Shown piece by piece: positions 24,519-33,725 of a DNA stretch of 64,000 bases (within the stretch, counting starts at the first letter, position 1; each line of letters starts with the position of its first letter). A model generated the notes under the pieces. The model worked only from the letters and a program-made list of their open reading frames with translations. It ran no database searches and was not told the DNA's origin. A program made the translations under genes and the position numbers. Source of the DNA: Ga0077555 sp033764055. Lineage in GTDB: Bacteria > Pseudomonadota > Alphaproteobacteria > Rhizobiales > Hyphomicrobiaceae. Location: the NCBI GenBank assembly GCA_033764055.1, contig JANRJI010000050.1:1-64000 (forward strand). The letters are read 5' to 3'.

Positions 24519-26119
24519 GTCCTGGGCTCCCTCGGCAGCTGCGCGCGCTCGTGCAGAACGCCCCGTCCGTCTCCGGATCTCAAGAGGTATTTCTGGATTT
24601 TCTGGCTCGGCGTCTTCGGCATCGCATCGCGGAGCTCGATGACGCGCGGCACCCAGAAGCGCGGCATGCTCTCATCGCAGAAGGCCCACAACTCGTCCGG
24701 CGTCGCTGTGGCTCCATCCCGCAGCACGATCACGGCCTTCACATCGTCCTCGCCGAGGTCCGACGGAATGGCCACCACGGCGCATTCGAGAATGGCCGGG
24801 TGGCGGTTGAGCACGGCCTCCACCTCGGCCGAGGAGATGTTCTCGCCGCGCCGGCGGATGGCGTCCTTCTTCCGATCGACGAAGTAGAGATAGCCGTCGG
24901 AGTCGGCACGCGCGTTGTCCCCGGTGTGGAACCAGAGGTTCCGCAAGGCCGCCGCCGTCGCCTCGGGATCGTTGTAGTAGGCGGTCAGCATGGCGAATGG
25001 GCGGCGCGGGCGGACCAGGATCTCGCCGACCTCGCCTGGAGCCACCGGCTCGTCCCGGTCGTTGGCGATCATGACGTCGAACGTCGCCGTGTTGGGCTTG
25101 CCGCACGAACCCGCACGCCTGGGCTCGCCGGGCGGCATGCGGGTGACGACGCCCGTCTCGGTCGCACCATAGACCTCGACGATGCGGCAATCGAAGCGGC
25201 GCTCGAAGGCCTCGTCGACCTTGGCGAAATAGAAGCGACGCGCCGGCTGGTCGGCATCGTCGAGCCGGGGCGGCTGCTTCATCAGGATCGGCACCATCGA
25301 GAAGATGCCGTGAGCGACGTCGGCCCTGGCTCGGCGCACGTCGTCCCAGAAGCTCGAGGCGGAGAATCTTGCCCCGATCACGATCCGCCCGCCGCAGATG
25401 ATGGCCGGGACGACGCCGAGCCACGATGCGACCGCATGGAAGAGCGGCATGCAGGAATAGATCGATTGGCCATCGCTGAACTCCGTCGCCGCGATCCAAT
25501 CCCGCGCAAAGGTGATGACATGGGCGTGGCTCGCAAGGACGCCTTTCGACGGGCCGGTCGTGCCGGACGTGAACGAGATGGCCAGCGGATCGGACGCGTC
25601 GATCGACACGCCCGGATCCCGGTCGGCGGCGGCTGCCACGTCGGAGAGGCTCGATACGGCGATCCGGCCGCGCAGGGATGCCGGGGCGCCCGCCAGCGGC
25701 GCGGTGAGCACGACGTGGCGGAGCAACGGCAGGTCGGCTGCAACAGCGTCGAGGCGGTCCAGCAGCGCCCGGTCGATGACGATGTGGGTGACGTCCGCCT
25801 TGGCCAGCTGATGGCGAAGGATGTCGCCCTTGTACTCGGTGTTGATCGGGACGTAGACGGCGCCGCCACGCGCAGCACCGAGCCAGGCGTCAACGAAGGC
25901 TAGCGAGTTGGCAGCCATGATGGCGACTTTCGACCCCTGGCCGGCCCCGATGGCGGCGAGACCATTGGCAGTCCGATCGGCTTGGCAATCGGCCTCGGCA
26001 AACGTCCTGACGACGCCGGCGCATTCCAGGAATGGGCGGGCGGGATGGCGCTCACAGGCCCGCCGCAGAAGGGTGCCGAGAGTGTCGCGCTCGCCGATGT
26101 CAGACGTCATGGTGCGCAC
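24515..26119 (-). CDS. AMP-forming acyl-CoA synthetase/ligase
   Basis: A 534-residue ANL-superfamily adenylating enzyme that activates a carboxylic acid via an acyl-AMP and joins it to CoA. Motifs in order: P-loop-like ISFTSGTTGPSKGVLASH, VYGATETGVV, WFHTGDNARADSDGYLYFVD, RKKDAIRRRGENISSAEVE, and the C-terminal catalytic Lys in TPSQKIQKYLLR. It resembles the crotonobetaine/carnitine-CoA ligase group, but the substrate is unknown. A GTG at 26119 is taken as start because GGGAG lies six bases before it; an ATG at 26110 is possible. It starts 14 bases after dgt and overlaps the isomerase-like gene. Confidence 0.9.
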   Translation of the reverse strand: MRTMTSDIGERDTLGTLLRRACERHPARPFLECAGVVRTFAEADCQADRTANGLAAIGAGQGSKVAIMAANSLAFVDAWLGAARGGAVYVPINTEYKGDILRHQLAKADVTHIVIDRALLDRLDAVAADLPLLRHVVLTAPLAGAPASLRGRIAVSSLSDVAAAADRDPGVSIDASDPLAISFTSGTTGPSKGVLASHAHVITFARDWIAATEFSDGQSIYSCMPLFHAVASWLGVVPAIICGGRIVIGARFSASSFWDDVRRARADVAHGIFSMVPILMKQPPRLDDADQPARRFYFAKVDEAFERRFDCRIVEVYGATETGVVTRMPPGEPRRAGSCGKPNTATFDVMIANDRDEPVAPGEVGEILVRPRRPFAMLTAYYNDPEATAAALRNLWFHTGDNARADSDGYLYFVDRKKDAIRRRGENISSAEVEAVLNRHPAILECAVVAIPSDLGEDDVKAVIVLRDGATATPDELWAFCDESMPRFWVPRVIELRDAMPKTPSQKIQKYLLRSGDGRGVLHERAQLPREPRT

Positions 26120-26133
26120 TGCGGGCTCCCAGA

Positions 26134-27333
26134 TCAGGCCAGGTCCGGCGTCGTCGGAAAGAGGCGGCGGTGCTCGGCGATGGCGAAGCGGTCAGTCATG
26201 CCGGCGATGAAGTCGCCGACGCCGCGCGCCAGGCGCGCGGGCGCTGCGTCAGCAAGCAGCGCGGCGCGCTCCGTGGGGAGCGCAGTCCGGTCGGCGAGGT
26301 ATCTGGCGAACAGATCGACGACGATCGATTCGGCGCCGCGCATCGCCCGCATGACGCGTGCGTGGCGATAGACGTGCCTGAACAGGTAGGCTTTGAGGCC
26401 GGCGAGCTCCCCGGTCATGGCCTCCGAGAAGCCGACGAGGGGACCATCCGCCAGCCGCACGTCGGCTACCGACCGGGGCGCGGTGGCGGCGATGCGCGAT
26501 CGCGAGGCCGCGACGACGTCGGCGATCATGGCGGTGATCATGCGGCGGTTCACATCGTAGAAAGCCCTCCGCTGATCCCTCTCGGGGCGTCGCGCCGCGT
26601 CGCGGACGAAGCGCCCCACCAGCGGCACGTCCCCGAGCTCGTCGAACGCGACGAGGCCGGCCCGCAGGGCGTCGTCGATGTCGTGATTGTTGTAGGCGAT
26701 GTCGTCGGCTACGGCCGCCGTCTGCGCCTCGGCCGGGGCCTCCGCGGACAGCTCCAGCAGGTCGCCCAGTCCGGCCTCGTGGACGGCCGCAGCCAGCAAC
26801 GGCTGACCTGCGGTGTCGACGGGGCCGTTGTGCTTGACGAGGCCTTCGAGCGTCTCGAGCGACAAATTCAAGCCGTCGAAAGCCCAGTACTTGCGCTCGA
26901 GAAGGGTGACGACGCGCAGGCTCTGGGCGTTGTGGTCGAAGCCGCCGACATCAGCCATGGCGCGGTCGAGCGCGCGCTCGCCGGCGTGGCCGAACGGCGG
27001 GTGGCCGAGGTCGTGGGAAAGCGCCAGCGCCTCGGCCAAGTCCTCGTCGAGACCGAGCTGACGGGCGATGGCGCGGGCAATCTGGGCCACCTCCAGCGAA
27101 TGCGTCAGGCGGCTACGGTAATGGTCTCCCTCGTGCAGCAGGAACACCTGCGTCTTGTAGTTCAGGCGACGAAAGGCCGTGGCATGCACGATGCGGTCGC
27201 GGTCGCGCTGAAACGCGTTCCGCATGGGGCAGGCCGGCTCGTCGTGGCGCCGGCCGCGGCTCTCGGCCGCCAACATCGCCCACGGTGCCAGCTCCCGCGG
27301 GCGCGCAGTCCACACAATCGACTCGTGTTGCAT
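26134..27333 (-). CDS. dgt: Deoxyguanosinetriphosphate triphosphohydrolase-like protein
   Basis: A 399-residue HD-domain dNTPase of the dgt type 2 group. Visible motifs: RNAFQRDRDRIVHATAFRRL, LTHSLEVAQIARAIARQL and the HD pair in ALSHDLGHPPFGHAGE, then DDIAYNNHDIDDALRAG. The enzyme hydrolyses dNTPs to nucleosides and triphosphate and helps balance nucleotide pools. It lies divergent from erpA, an arrangement conserved in Hyphomicrobiales. The acyl-CoA ligase gene follows after 14 bases, so it may be read from the same transcript. Confidence 0.93.
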   Translation of the reverse strand: MQHESIVWTARPRELAPWAMLAAESRGRRHDEPACPMRNAFQRDRDRIVHATAFRRLNYKTQVFLLHEGDHYRSRLTHSLEVAQIARAIARQLGLDEDLAEALALSHDLGHPPFGHAGERALDRAMADVGGFDHNAQSLRVVTLLERKYWAFDGLNLSLETLEGLVKHNGPVDTAGQPLLAAAVHEAGLGDLLELSAEAPAEAQTAAVADDIAYNNHDIDDALRAGLVAFDELGDVPLVGRFVRDAARRPERDQRRAFYDVNRRMITAMIADVVAASRSRIAATAPRSVADVRLADGPLVGFSEAMTGELAGLKAYLFRHVYRHARVMRAMRGAESIVVDLFARYLADRTALPTERAALLADAAPARLARGVGDFIAGMTDRFAIAEHRRLFPTTPDLA

Positions 27334-27521
27334 GTGCGTCAGGCTCCACGTGCTGCCAGCGGGGCTTGTTGCATACGATTCGCACGAGGTCAGTTTGACA
27401 AGGCCCTCTGCCGGCCTATCTAGATGTCGAGGAACGCGCCGTGACGCAACCGAGGCATCGCGGCTGCAGCGACGCCGGGGCGGCTCGAGAGCCTACGGTG
27501 AAGGCAGAGCGGAACGAGACC

Positions 27522-27869
27522 ATGAGCGAGACCATCGCACCGGAGACGAGCGTGACGCTGACCGAGCGGGCTGCACGGCGGCTCGCCGAGATAGCCGCGG
27601 GGGATCCATCGCGCCCCGTGCTGCGGGTATGTGTCGAGGGTGGCGGGTGCTCGGGCTTCCAGTACAAAATGGACCTGGTCCCGGGTCCGGAGGACGACGA
27701 CATCGTCGTCGCCCGGGACGGCGCGCGAGTTGCAATCGACCAGGTGTCGATCGCCTACATGGCGGGCTCTCAGATCGATTTCGTCGACGACCTGATCGGC
27801 GCCACGTTCCGGATCAACAACCCTCAGGCGACATCGGCCTGCGGGTGCGGGACGAGCTTCTCGATCTGA
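27522..27869 (+). CDS. erpA: Iron-sulfur cluster insertion protein
   Basis: A 115-residue A-type carrier. The three cluster-binding cysteines are in GGGCSGFQYKM and at the C-terminal SACGCGTSFSI, with the linking segment IDFVDDLIGATFRINNP. ErpA delivers [4Fe-4S] clusters to apo-enzymes. The ATG at 27522 is used (upstream GGAACGAG); readings further upstream add residues not found in the family. It is divergent from dgt with about 190 bases between, where both promoters should lie. Confidence 0.95.
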   Translation: MSETIAPETSVTLTERAARRLAEIAAGDPSRPVLRVCVEGGGCSGFQYKMDLVPGPEDDDIVVARDGARVAIDQVSIAYMAGSQIDFVDDLIGATFRINNPQATSACGCGTSFSI

Positions 27870-27883
27870 CGGGCGGCGCCCGC

Positions 27884-28255
27884 CTAGCGCCAGTCGCTCG
27901 GGGTGATGTAGTACCAGCCGAAAATCAGCGCCAGCATGACGAGCGGTATGGCGACGAAGCTGTAGGCCAGCGTCTTTCGCCCCCCTTTGACGCCGACCCA
28001 GGCGCCGAAGATGCCGATCAACGGCAGCATCCACAGGATGATGAACGGATAATCGAGCACGCCGGTGATGCCGTAGCCGCGGCTGATCGGCATCCATGTG
28101 GCCCAGGACAGCGGCTCGGCGACGACGAGCGAGACGTAGGTCCATGCGAACAGAATCGCCGCGGCGAAGGCGCCGTTGGCGAGCATCAGGGCCAACAGCA
28201 AGAGTGACAGGGGCTTCGGCGCAGACGAGCCGTCCTCGTAGTACGTGATCAGCAT
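27884..28255 (-). CDS. Small integral membrane protein of unknown function
   Basis: A 123-residue protein with three clear hydrophobic segments: LSLLLLALMLANGAFAAAIL, YPFIILWMLPLIGIFGAWVG and YSFVAIPLVMLALIFGWYYI. The N-terminus (LITYYEDGSSAPKP) and the C-terminal PSDWR are probably cytosolic or interfacial. I do not recognise the family. It is convergent with erpA (14-base gap between stops). The dgt-erpA-xth neighbourhood is conserved in related genomes. Confidence 0.75.
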   Translation of the reverse strand: MLITYYEDGSSAPKPLSLLLLALMLANGAFAAAILFAWTYVSLVVAEPLSWATWMPISRGYGITGVLDYPFIILWMLPLIGIFGAWVGVKGGRKTLAYSFVAIPLVMLALIFGWYYITPSDWR

Positions 28256-28534
28256 CGAAAACCTCGCCCGCTTCCGCTGTCAACTGAGCATCGGCCAGTT
28301 GTGCGATTTCGGCGTCAATTTAAGTGAGCGGCCTTAACAAATCGTAGCCCTTTGCGATCCGTTCTCATATTCAGTCGACATATCACTCAATGCATCGGCG
28401 CGTGAGACAGCGGGTCGACGCGTCCTCCCACGGGCTGCCCTGCGCCGCTCGCACCTCGGCCCGCGTTTCTGACGGATTGACAACGGCCCCACGATCATGA
28501 GCCCATGCGCCGCCCCACTCGCTCGGGACGCCGC

Positions 28535-29320
28535 ATGCGAATCGCCACATGGAACATCAACGGAATCAGGGCCCGGCTCGAGGCGCTGCTCGGGTGGCTC
28601 CGGCTGGCCGAGCCCGACGTCGTCTGCCTGCAGGAGATCAAGACGGTCGACGAGGGGTTCCCTGCGGCCGAGATCGAGGCGCTCGGCTATCATGTGGCGG
28701 TGCACGGGCAGAAGGGCTTCAACGGGGTTGCCCTGCTGTCGAAGATGCCGATGGAGGACGTTCGGCGGGGTCTGCCGGGCGAGAGCAGCGACGTGCAGGC
28801 CCGCTACATCGAGGCCGTGATTCCCGCGGGAAGCCGGATCGTGCGGGTGGGTGGGCTCTACCTCCCGAATGGCAATCCGATCGGCACCGAGAAGTTCGCC
28901 TACAAATTGCGCTGGCTCGAGCGGCTGGAGGCGCACGCGCGGGGCCTGCTGTGCCTCGAGGAGCCGCTCGTTCTCGCTGGCGACTTCAACATCATTCCCG
29001 AGCCGATCGATGCCAGGAACCCTGCGGCGTGGGTGGAGGACGCCCTCTATCAACCCGAGTCGCGGGCCGCGTGGCGGCGGCTCCTGGCGCTCGGCCTCAC
29101 CGATGCGGTGCGCGCAGTGGCGCCCGGGGCCGGCGTCTACACGTTCTGGGACTACCAGGCCGGCGCCTGGCAGAAGGACAACGGCATCCGGATCGACCAT
29201 CTGCTGTTGTCGCCGCAGGCGGCGGACCGTCTGGTGGCCGCGGGCGTAGACCGCGCTCCCCGCGGCGCGGAGAAGCCGTCGGACCACACGCCGGCTTGGG
29301 TGGAGCTGGACCTCGCCTGA
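28535..29320 (+). CDS. xth: Exodeoxyribonuclease III (AP endonuclease family 1)
   Basis: A 261-residue enzyme of the exonuclease III family for base-excision repair of abasic sites. It starts MRIATWNINGIRARLEALL and contains CLQEIKTVDEGFPAAEIE (metal-binding Glu), LVLAGDFNIIPEPIDARNP, IRIDHLLLSPQ and the terminal PSDHTPAWVEL with the catalytic His. An in-frame ATG at 28505 exists, but 28535 matches the family start exactly. It is followed by tRNA-Gly on the opposite strand. Confidence 0.96.
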   Translation: MRIATWNINGIRARLEALLGWLRLAEPDVVCLQEIKTVDEGFPAAEIEALGYHVAVHGQKGFNGVALLSKMPMEDVRRGLPGESSDVQARYIEAVIPAGSRIVRVGGLYLPNGNPIGTEKFAYKLRWLERLEAHARGLLCLEEPLVLAGDFNIIPEPIDARNPAAWVEDALYQPESRAAWRRLLALGLTDAVRAVAPGAGVYTFWDYQAGAWQKDNGIRIDHLLLSPQAADRLVAAGVDRAPRGAEKPSDHTPAWVELDLA

Positions 29321-29401
29321 CTCCAAGCGAGGGCGGCCGGCGATCACGACGAAATCGATAGAAAACGCATTTGTTGCAGTGGTTTGTGCGATGACATGTA
29401 C

Positions 29402-29475
29402 TGGAGCGGGTGAAGGGAATCGAACCCTCGTCATCAGCTTGGAAGGCTGTTGCTCTACCATTGAGCTACACCCGC
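29402..29475 (-). tRNA. tRNA-Gly (anticodon TCC)
   Basis: Read on the minus strand, the 74 bases fold as a full cloverleaf: acceptor stem GCGGGTG with CACCCGC, D-arm TAGCTCAATGGTAGAGCA, anticodon loop CTTCCAA with anticodon TCC (reads GGA/GGG), T-arm GGGTTCGATTCCC, discriminator T and an encoded CCA. Confidence 0.97.
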
Positions 29476-29577
29476 TTGCGCGGCCGAGGCCGCAGTGCCG
29501 ACGACCCGAGCGAGGCGCGGGCACGAAGCTCGATGTAGCCGGTTCGGCACGGCTTGTGAAGGGGCAGCTCGGGGCGA

Positions 29578-31425
29578 TCAGGCCGGTGCCCGAGGTGACG
29601 ACGGCCGAGGTGCCGGATCGGCGATCGGTGCCGCAGCCCTCTGCGTCTGGCCGGCTTCCCGGGAGGACAAGGAGGGCTCGCTCAACACCATCAGCAGTGG
29701 GGTGAGCCCCTCCGCCTCGACGACGCGGAAGATCTCGACGTCGTTTCTGGCCCTCTCGCTCCAGCCGGCGATCTGCAGAGCCCGCTCGGCCTTCGAGAAC
29801 AGACCGTGGTTGCGCATCTCGCGCCGCTTGACATAGCTCTCGAGCTCGGCCCCCTCGAGCTTGTGCTCCTCGGCCCATTTCTTGCGGATGCGGGCGAGAT
29901 CGGTGGTGCTGTCCAGCGCCTCCTCGTCGGCGAGACGCTCGAGCTCGCTCTTGCGCAGCCTGATCGGTCCTTTCGCCGGCCACCGCCTCTCGGGCCACGT
30001 CACCAGATCGAGGTCGGAGAGGACACCGGCGAGCTGGTTGATGGCCATCGCCTTGCCGGCCTCCTCGGGATCGTCCGGATTGCAGCTGTAGAGGTTCGGT
30101 ATGACGAAGTAGGATGCTCTGTTGTGGTGGACGAAGTGGCGGCGAACCCACTCGCGGTCGGCACCCGGCGCGCGGGCGATGGCCGTCTCGATGGCCTCGT
30201 TGATCTGGCGGACGAGGGCGCCTGGCGGGCGGATCGGCGGCGGCTCCTTCGGCGGATTGAGGATGGCCAGCGCCAGCAGGCCGAGATCCACGCCGATGGT
30301 GGCGAGCAACGCGATCATGTCGCGGCCGGTGATCGGATCGCCGCCGTCAGTGGTGCCGCCGGCCTTGCCGGTGAACACCCAGCTCGCGAGGCTGCCGATG
30401 TAGACGCCCATGTTCCGCCAGAGGTTTTTCACGGCATTGGCGACGCCAGCGGGGCCCTCGTTGAAGGCGGCCTCGCGCAGGCGCACGGTCGCCGGCTGGT
30501 TGGCCTGCTCGGCTGCGGCCTGGAGGCGCTGGGCAAGCGTCGGATCGTAGCAGGTGAAGCCCGGCTGGCCCGGCGCGATCGACACGCTTTCTGCCAGCGC
30601 CTTCATCTGGGCGGCCGTCGAGCGGCCGAGCTCGTTCGAGCGTGCGGCGATGTTGCGGGCGCGACCGCGGATGTCGGCGGCAGTGCGCTCGAAGCGCTGC
30701 TGGCGCTCCTCGACGGTGCCCCCGGCGCCGAGGCCCTGGGCGAGCCTGCCGAGCTGCTCGACATCGGTCTGCACAGGTCCGAGCCAGGCACGGACCATGC
30801 CGTCGCGGAGCGAGGTGACGGTGTCGCGAACGCTCTTTCTCGCATTGTAGAGCGGCCCGCGGCCGGCGCCCGAAGGCACGCCGCAACTGCCGCCCCCGGT
30901 CTCCTCGCGGCTCATCTGCCCATCGGACCAGGCGACCACGTTGTCGAGGTTGGAGCGCACAGCCTCGAGCCGCGCCGTGATCACGGACGAGGCGTCGCGG
31001 GCATCCTCCTGGAGACCGGAGAGGCCGGTGCGCGTCGCCTCCTCGCCGGAGATCAGGCTCCACCAGAAGCCGTAGCCAAAGCCGATCGACCAGAGGAGCA
31101 GGAAGACGTAGAGCGGGGCCATGACGAGGCGGTCGCTCAGCCGCCGCTTCACGCCGAACACCTCGCGCAGAGCAAGCCACATCAGGAAGGTCAGCGCCAC
31201 GACGATGGCGATGACGAGAATGTCGTTGGAGACCGAGAAGCCCTCGCCCGGCTGCTGCTGGGCGGCCGAAACACCGACGATGAAGTCGCGCATGCCGTGC
31301 CACGTGGCATAGCCGGAGATGACGAGCAGCATCAGCGAGGCGATGCCGATCATCGCATTGCGCCCGAAGATGTAGTCGACCCATCGGCCTGCACGCGTGT
31401 GCAGGCTTTCCGTCGCCTCGGCCAT
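29578..31425 (-). CDS. Large membrane protein of unknown function
   Basis: A 615-residue protein. Three N-terminal membrane segments are clear (about 24-42, 68-88 and 101-125, the last LYVFLLLWSIGFGYGFWW). A long, mostly helical extracytoplasmic region with coiled-coil character follows (about 130-340), then a fourth segment IALLATIGVDLGLLALAIL and a soluble, charged C-terminal part of about 200 residues with no motif that I recognise. The layout resembles a sensor or scaffold. The ATG at 31425 has GGGGGAC upstream and is used instead of the 31542 reading. It stands between tRNA-Gly and a lyase gene. Confidence 0.8.
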   Translation of the reverse strand: MAEATESLHTRAGRWVDYIFGRNAMIGIASLMLLVISGYATWHGMRDFIVGVSAAQQQPGEGFSVSNDILVIAIVVALTFLMWLALREVFGVKRRLSDRLVMAPLYVFLLLWSIGFGYGFWWSLISGEEATRTGLSGLQEDARDASSVITARLEAVRSNLDNVVAWSDGQMSREETGGGSCGVPSGAGRGPLYNARKSVRDTVTSLRDGMVRAWLGPVQTDVEQLGRLAQGLGAGGTVEERQQRFERTAADIRGRARNIAARSNELGRSTAAQMKALAESVSIAPGQPGFTCYDPTLAQRLQAAAEQANQPATVRLREAAFNEGPAGVANAVKNLWRNMGVYIGSLASWVFTGKAGGTTDGGDPITGRDMIALLATIGVDLGLLALAILNPPKEPPPIRPPGALVRQINEAIETAIARAPGADREWVRRHFVHHNRASYFVIPNLYSCNPDDPEEAGKAMAINQLAGVLSDLDLVTWPERRWPAKGPIRLRKSELERLADEEALDSTTDLARIRKKWAEEHKLEGAELESYVKRREMRNHGLFSKAERALQIAGWSERARNDVEIFRVVEAEGLTPLLMVLSEPSLSSREAGQTQRAAAPIADPAPRPSSPRAPA

Positions 31426-31587
31426 GGCATGTCCCCCGGTACGCAGGATGTCCCCGGCCATCCTAACGCGGCGGCATGACAGGCGCGAGGACCGCCGGTG
31501 TGGACGCGACCCGTCGTAGCTGAGCAAGCGGGTGCTGGGCATGCCGCCGCGTCCCGCAGTCGGCGCGCCGGCGTATCCCGGACGCCA

Positions 31588-32928
31588 TCAGCTGTGCGCG
31601 AGCACGCGGTCCACCATCTCGCGCGCGGTGCCGAGGTAGCGGGCCGGATCGACGAGACGCTGCAGGCCAGCCTCGTCGAAATGCCGTGTGATCTCGGGCA
31701 TCTGCCGCAACTGGTCGATCAGCGGCGTGGCCTTTTCGAGCGCGGCGCGGCAGGCGGCGTAGACGATGTCATGCGCCTCGCCTCGGCCGGTATAGGGCGC
31801 AAGCGCCATCATCACCGCCTCGGCAACGATCAAGCCGCCGGTGATGTCGAGATTCCGGCGCATGGCAGCGGGCTCGACGATCAGACCCTCCAGCATGAAG
31901 CGCGCCTGATGGAACGCACCGGACGAGGCGACGAACGCTTCCGGCAGGGCGATCCACTCGATGTGCCACGGTCCGGTGGCGCGCTCGTGATCGGTCGCCA
32001 TGGCGTCGAGCAACAGGCTCGACTGGGCCCGCACCGTCTTCGACAGCGCGAGGATCATCTCGCAGGATATCGGATTGCGCTTCTGCGGCATCGTCGACGA
32101 TGAGCCGCGGCCGGGCACGAACGGCTCGAACGCCTCGCCGATCTCGGTCTGCATCATCAGCATGACGTCGACCGCAATCTTGGCGAGGCTGCCGGTGGCG
32201 ATGCCAAGGAAGGCGCCGACCTCGGCGATGCCGTCGCGCGCCACGTGCCATGTGATGTCGGGCTGGGCAAGGCCGAGCTCGTCGGCCAGCGCCGCCTGCA
32301 CGTCCAGCCCCTTGTCACCGAGCGAGGCGAGCGTGCCGGCAGCTCCCGAGAACTGCACGACGAGCACGCGCGGGCGCAGCTGCGCCAGGCGCTCGCGATG
32401 GCGCCGGATCATCGACAGCCAGACCGCCGTCTTGTACCCGAAGGTGACGGGAAGCGCGTGCTGCAGGTGGGTGCGGCCAGCCATGACCGTGTCGCGGTGC
32501 TTGCGCGTGAGACCGGTCAGCGCCGCTTCGATCGCCACGAGATCCGCCTCGACAAGGGCGAGCGCATCGCGGACCTGGAGCACCGTCGCCGTGTCCATGA
32601 TGTCCTGGGTCGTCGCACCCCAGTGCACATAGCGGCCGGCCTCTCCCGCGGCCTTTGCCATCTGGTGGACGATGCCGACAATCGGGTAGCCGACGACGTC
32701 GGTCTCGGCCTTGAGCCTGGCAAGGTCGGGCGTCAGGCTGGCAGCAGTATGCGCGATGTCATCGGCCGCGCCCTGAGGAATGACGCCGACCTTGGCCTCG
32801 GCGCGGGCAAGGGCCACCTCCACCTCGACGTAGCGCCCGGCCAGTGCTGCATCCGAGAACACCGACCGCATGGCCGGGGTCCCGAAAAGGTCGCGAAAGA
32901 AGGCGGAGTCGTAGGCGGTCGACGGCAT
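31588..32928 (-). CDS. Fumarase/aspartase superfamily lyase, 3-carboxy-cis,cis-muconate cycloisomerase-like
   Basis: A 446-residue class-II fumarase superfamily enzyme. The signature loop GSSSTMPQKRNPISCEMI is intact, and HWGATTQDIMDTATVLQ and AGRTHLQHALPVTFGYK mark the other active-site segments. Overall length and the absence of the extra C-terminal motifs of adenylosuccinate lyase favour the PcaB-like group (protocatechuate branch of the beta-ketoadipate pathway). No other pca gene is nearby, so adenylosuccinate-lyase-like or another substrate remains possible. The ribosome binding site is weak. It is flanked by unrelated genes. Confidence 0.85.
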   Translation of the reverse strand: MPSTAYDSAFFRDLFGTPAMRSVFSDAALAGRYVEVEVALARAEAKVGVIPQGAADDIAHTAASLTPDLARLKAETDVVGYPIVGIVHQMAKAAGEAGRYVHWGATTQDIMDTATVLQVRDALALVEADLVAIEAALTGLTRKHRDTVMAGRTHLQHALPVTFGYKTAVWLSMIRRHRERLAQLRPRVLVVQFSGAAGTLASLGDKGLDVQAALADELGLAQPDITWHVARDGIAEVGAFLGIATGSLAKIAVDVMLMMQTEIGEAFEPFVPGRGSSSTMPQKRNPISCEMILALSKTVRAQSSLLLDAMATDHERATGPWHIEWIALPEAFVASSGAFHQARFMLEGLIVEPAAMRRNLDITGGLIVAEAVMMALAPYTGRGEAHDIVYAACRAALEKATPLIDQLRQMPEITRHFDEAGLQRLVDPARYLGTAREMVDRVLAHS

Positions 32929-33104
32929 CGTGAAGGCTCGCGGTTTTCAGTTGAAGGCTACGCGCGAGCCTATGCCCTAATGCCTGCAACCGCCAGCAAC
33001 CGGGCCGCACGAATGCACCCCACTCTCAGTCTCCGTGCGCCGTCAACGGCCACAAGACCGCGACTCGGCCCGAGCACGACCGCCATCGGGCCACACGTCC
33101 GGTC

Positions 33105-33542
33105 TCAGGCAGCGCGCCGTGTATCGCCGGGCCGACGCCTGTCCTCGGCGGCCTCGTCGCTTTTCGGCTCCGGGAACGTGATGTAGTCGCGCAGCTCGCC
33201 CGGCACCGGAAAGCCTTTGGCGAGGTTCGCTGGAAGCGCCTGCCGCCACGCATCCATGATGCGCTGACCGGCGGTCGCGTACTGCCGTCCGGCCTCCTGC
33301 CAGAAAGCCATCTGGGCCTGCACGACGTCCATCGGGGTCCGACAGCTCGTCAGCGTCTGGGGAATGGCCACGTACGCCATCGCGCGCTGGCCGGCGAGGC
33401 TCGACACCTCGAGGTTCACACGGGCCGCGTTGCGTGCCAGCGGCTCTACGAAACCAACACAGTTGCCGAGCATGGTCCAAACAGCCGGGACCGGCATCTC
33501 GGCACCAGGGCCAGGGGATTGTCCTCGCTTGGACTCGGACAT
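33105..33542 (-). CDS. Phasin family protein
   Basis: A 145-residue protein with no signal peptide, rich in amphipathic helix. The core ARNAARVNLEVSSLAGQRAM, a conserved cross-over, and FWQEAGRQYATAGQRIMDAW match the phasin pattern of polyhydroxyalkanoate granule-coating proteins. The ATG at 33542 is well supported by AAGGAG eight bases upstream. Its promoter region contains a pair of overlapping palindromes, a possible regulator site. No PHA synthase gene lies in the window, so the assignment rests on sequence pattern only. Confidence 0.7.
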   Translation of the reverse strand: MSESKRGQSPGPGAEMPVPAVWTMLGNCVGFVEPLARNAARVNLEVSSLAGQRAMAYVAIPQTLTSCRTPMDVVQAQMAFWQEAGRQYATAGQRIMDAWRQALPANLAKGFPVPGELRDYITFPEPKSDEAAEDRRRPGDTRRAA

Positions 33543-33698
33543 GACGCGAACTCCTTGCTGCAAGTGCCACGCAGGAAGCTTGTGAGCTCGACCGCACGTC
33601 CTGCGAAGCCGTGGCGATGCTGCACCTGCTCTGGCCTTCAAGCAATTGAATTTTCGCGCTTTAAGTCCCGACCATCAACTGCGCGATCAATCACCTTT

Positions 33699-33712
33699 CG
33701 CAATTGCGCAAT
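33699..33712. promoter_or_regulatory. Overlapping palindromes upstream of the phasin gene (possible operator)
   Basis: CGCAATTGCG (33699-33708) and ATTGCGCAAT (33703-33712) are both perfect 10-bp palindromes that overlap, in a locally AT-rich stretch about 160 bases upstream of the phasin start. Phasin genes in PHA-making bacteria are often repressed by PhaR, which binds TGC-rich inverted sites, so this is a candidate operator. No direct evidence. Confidence 0.35.
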
Positions 33713-33725
33713 ATGATTCAGGCCT

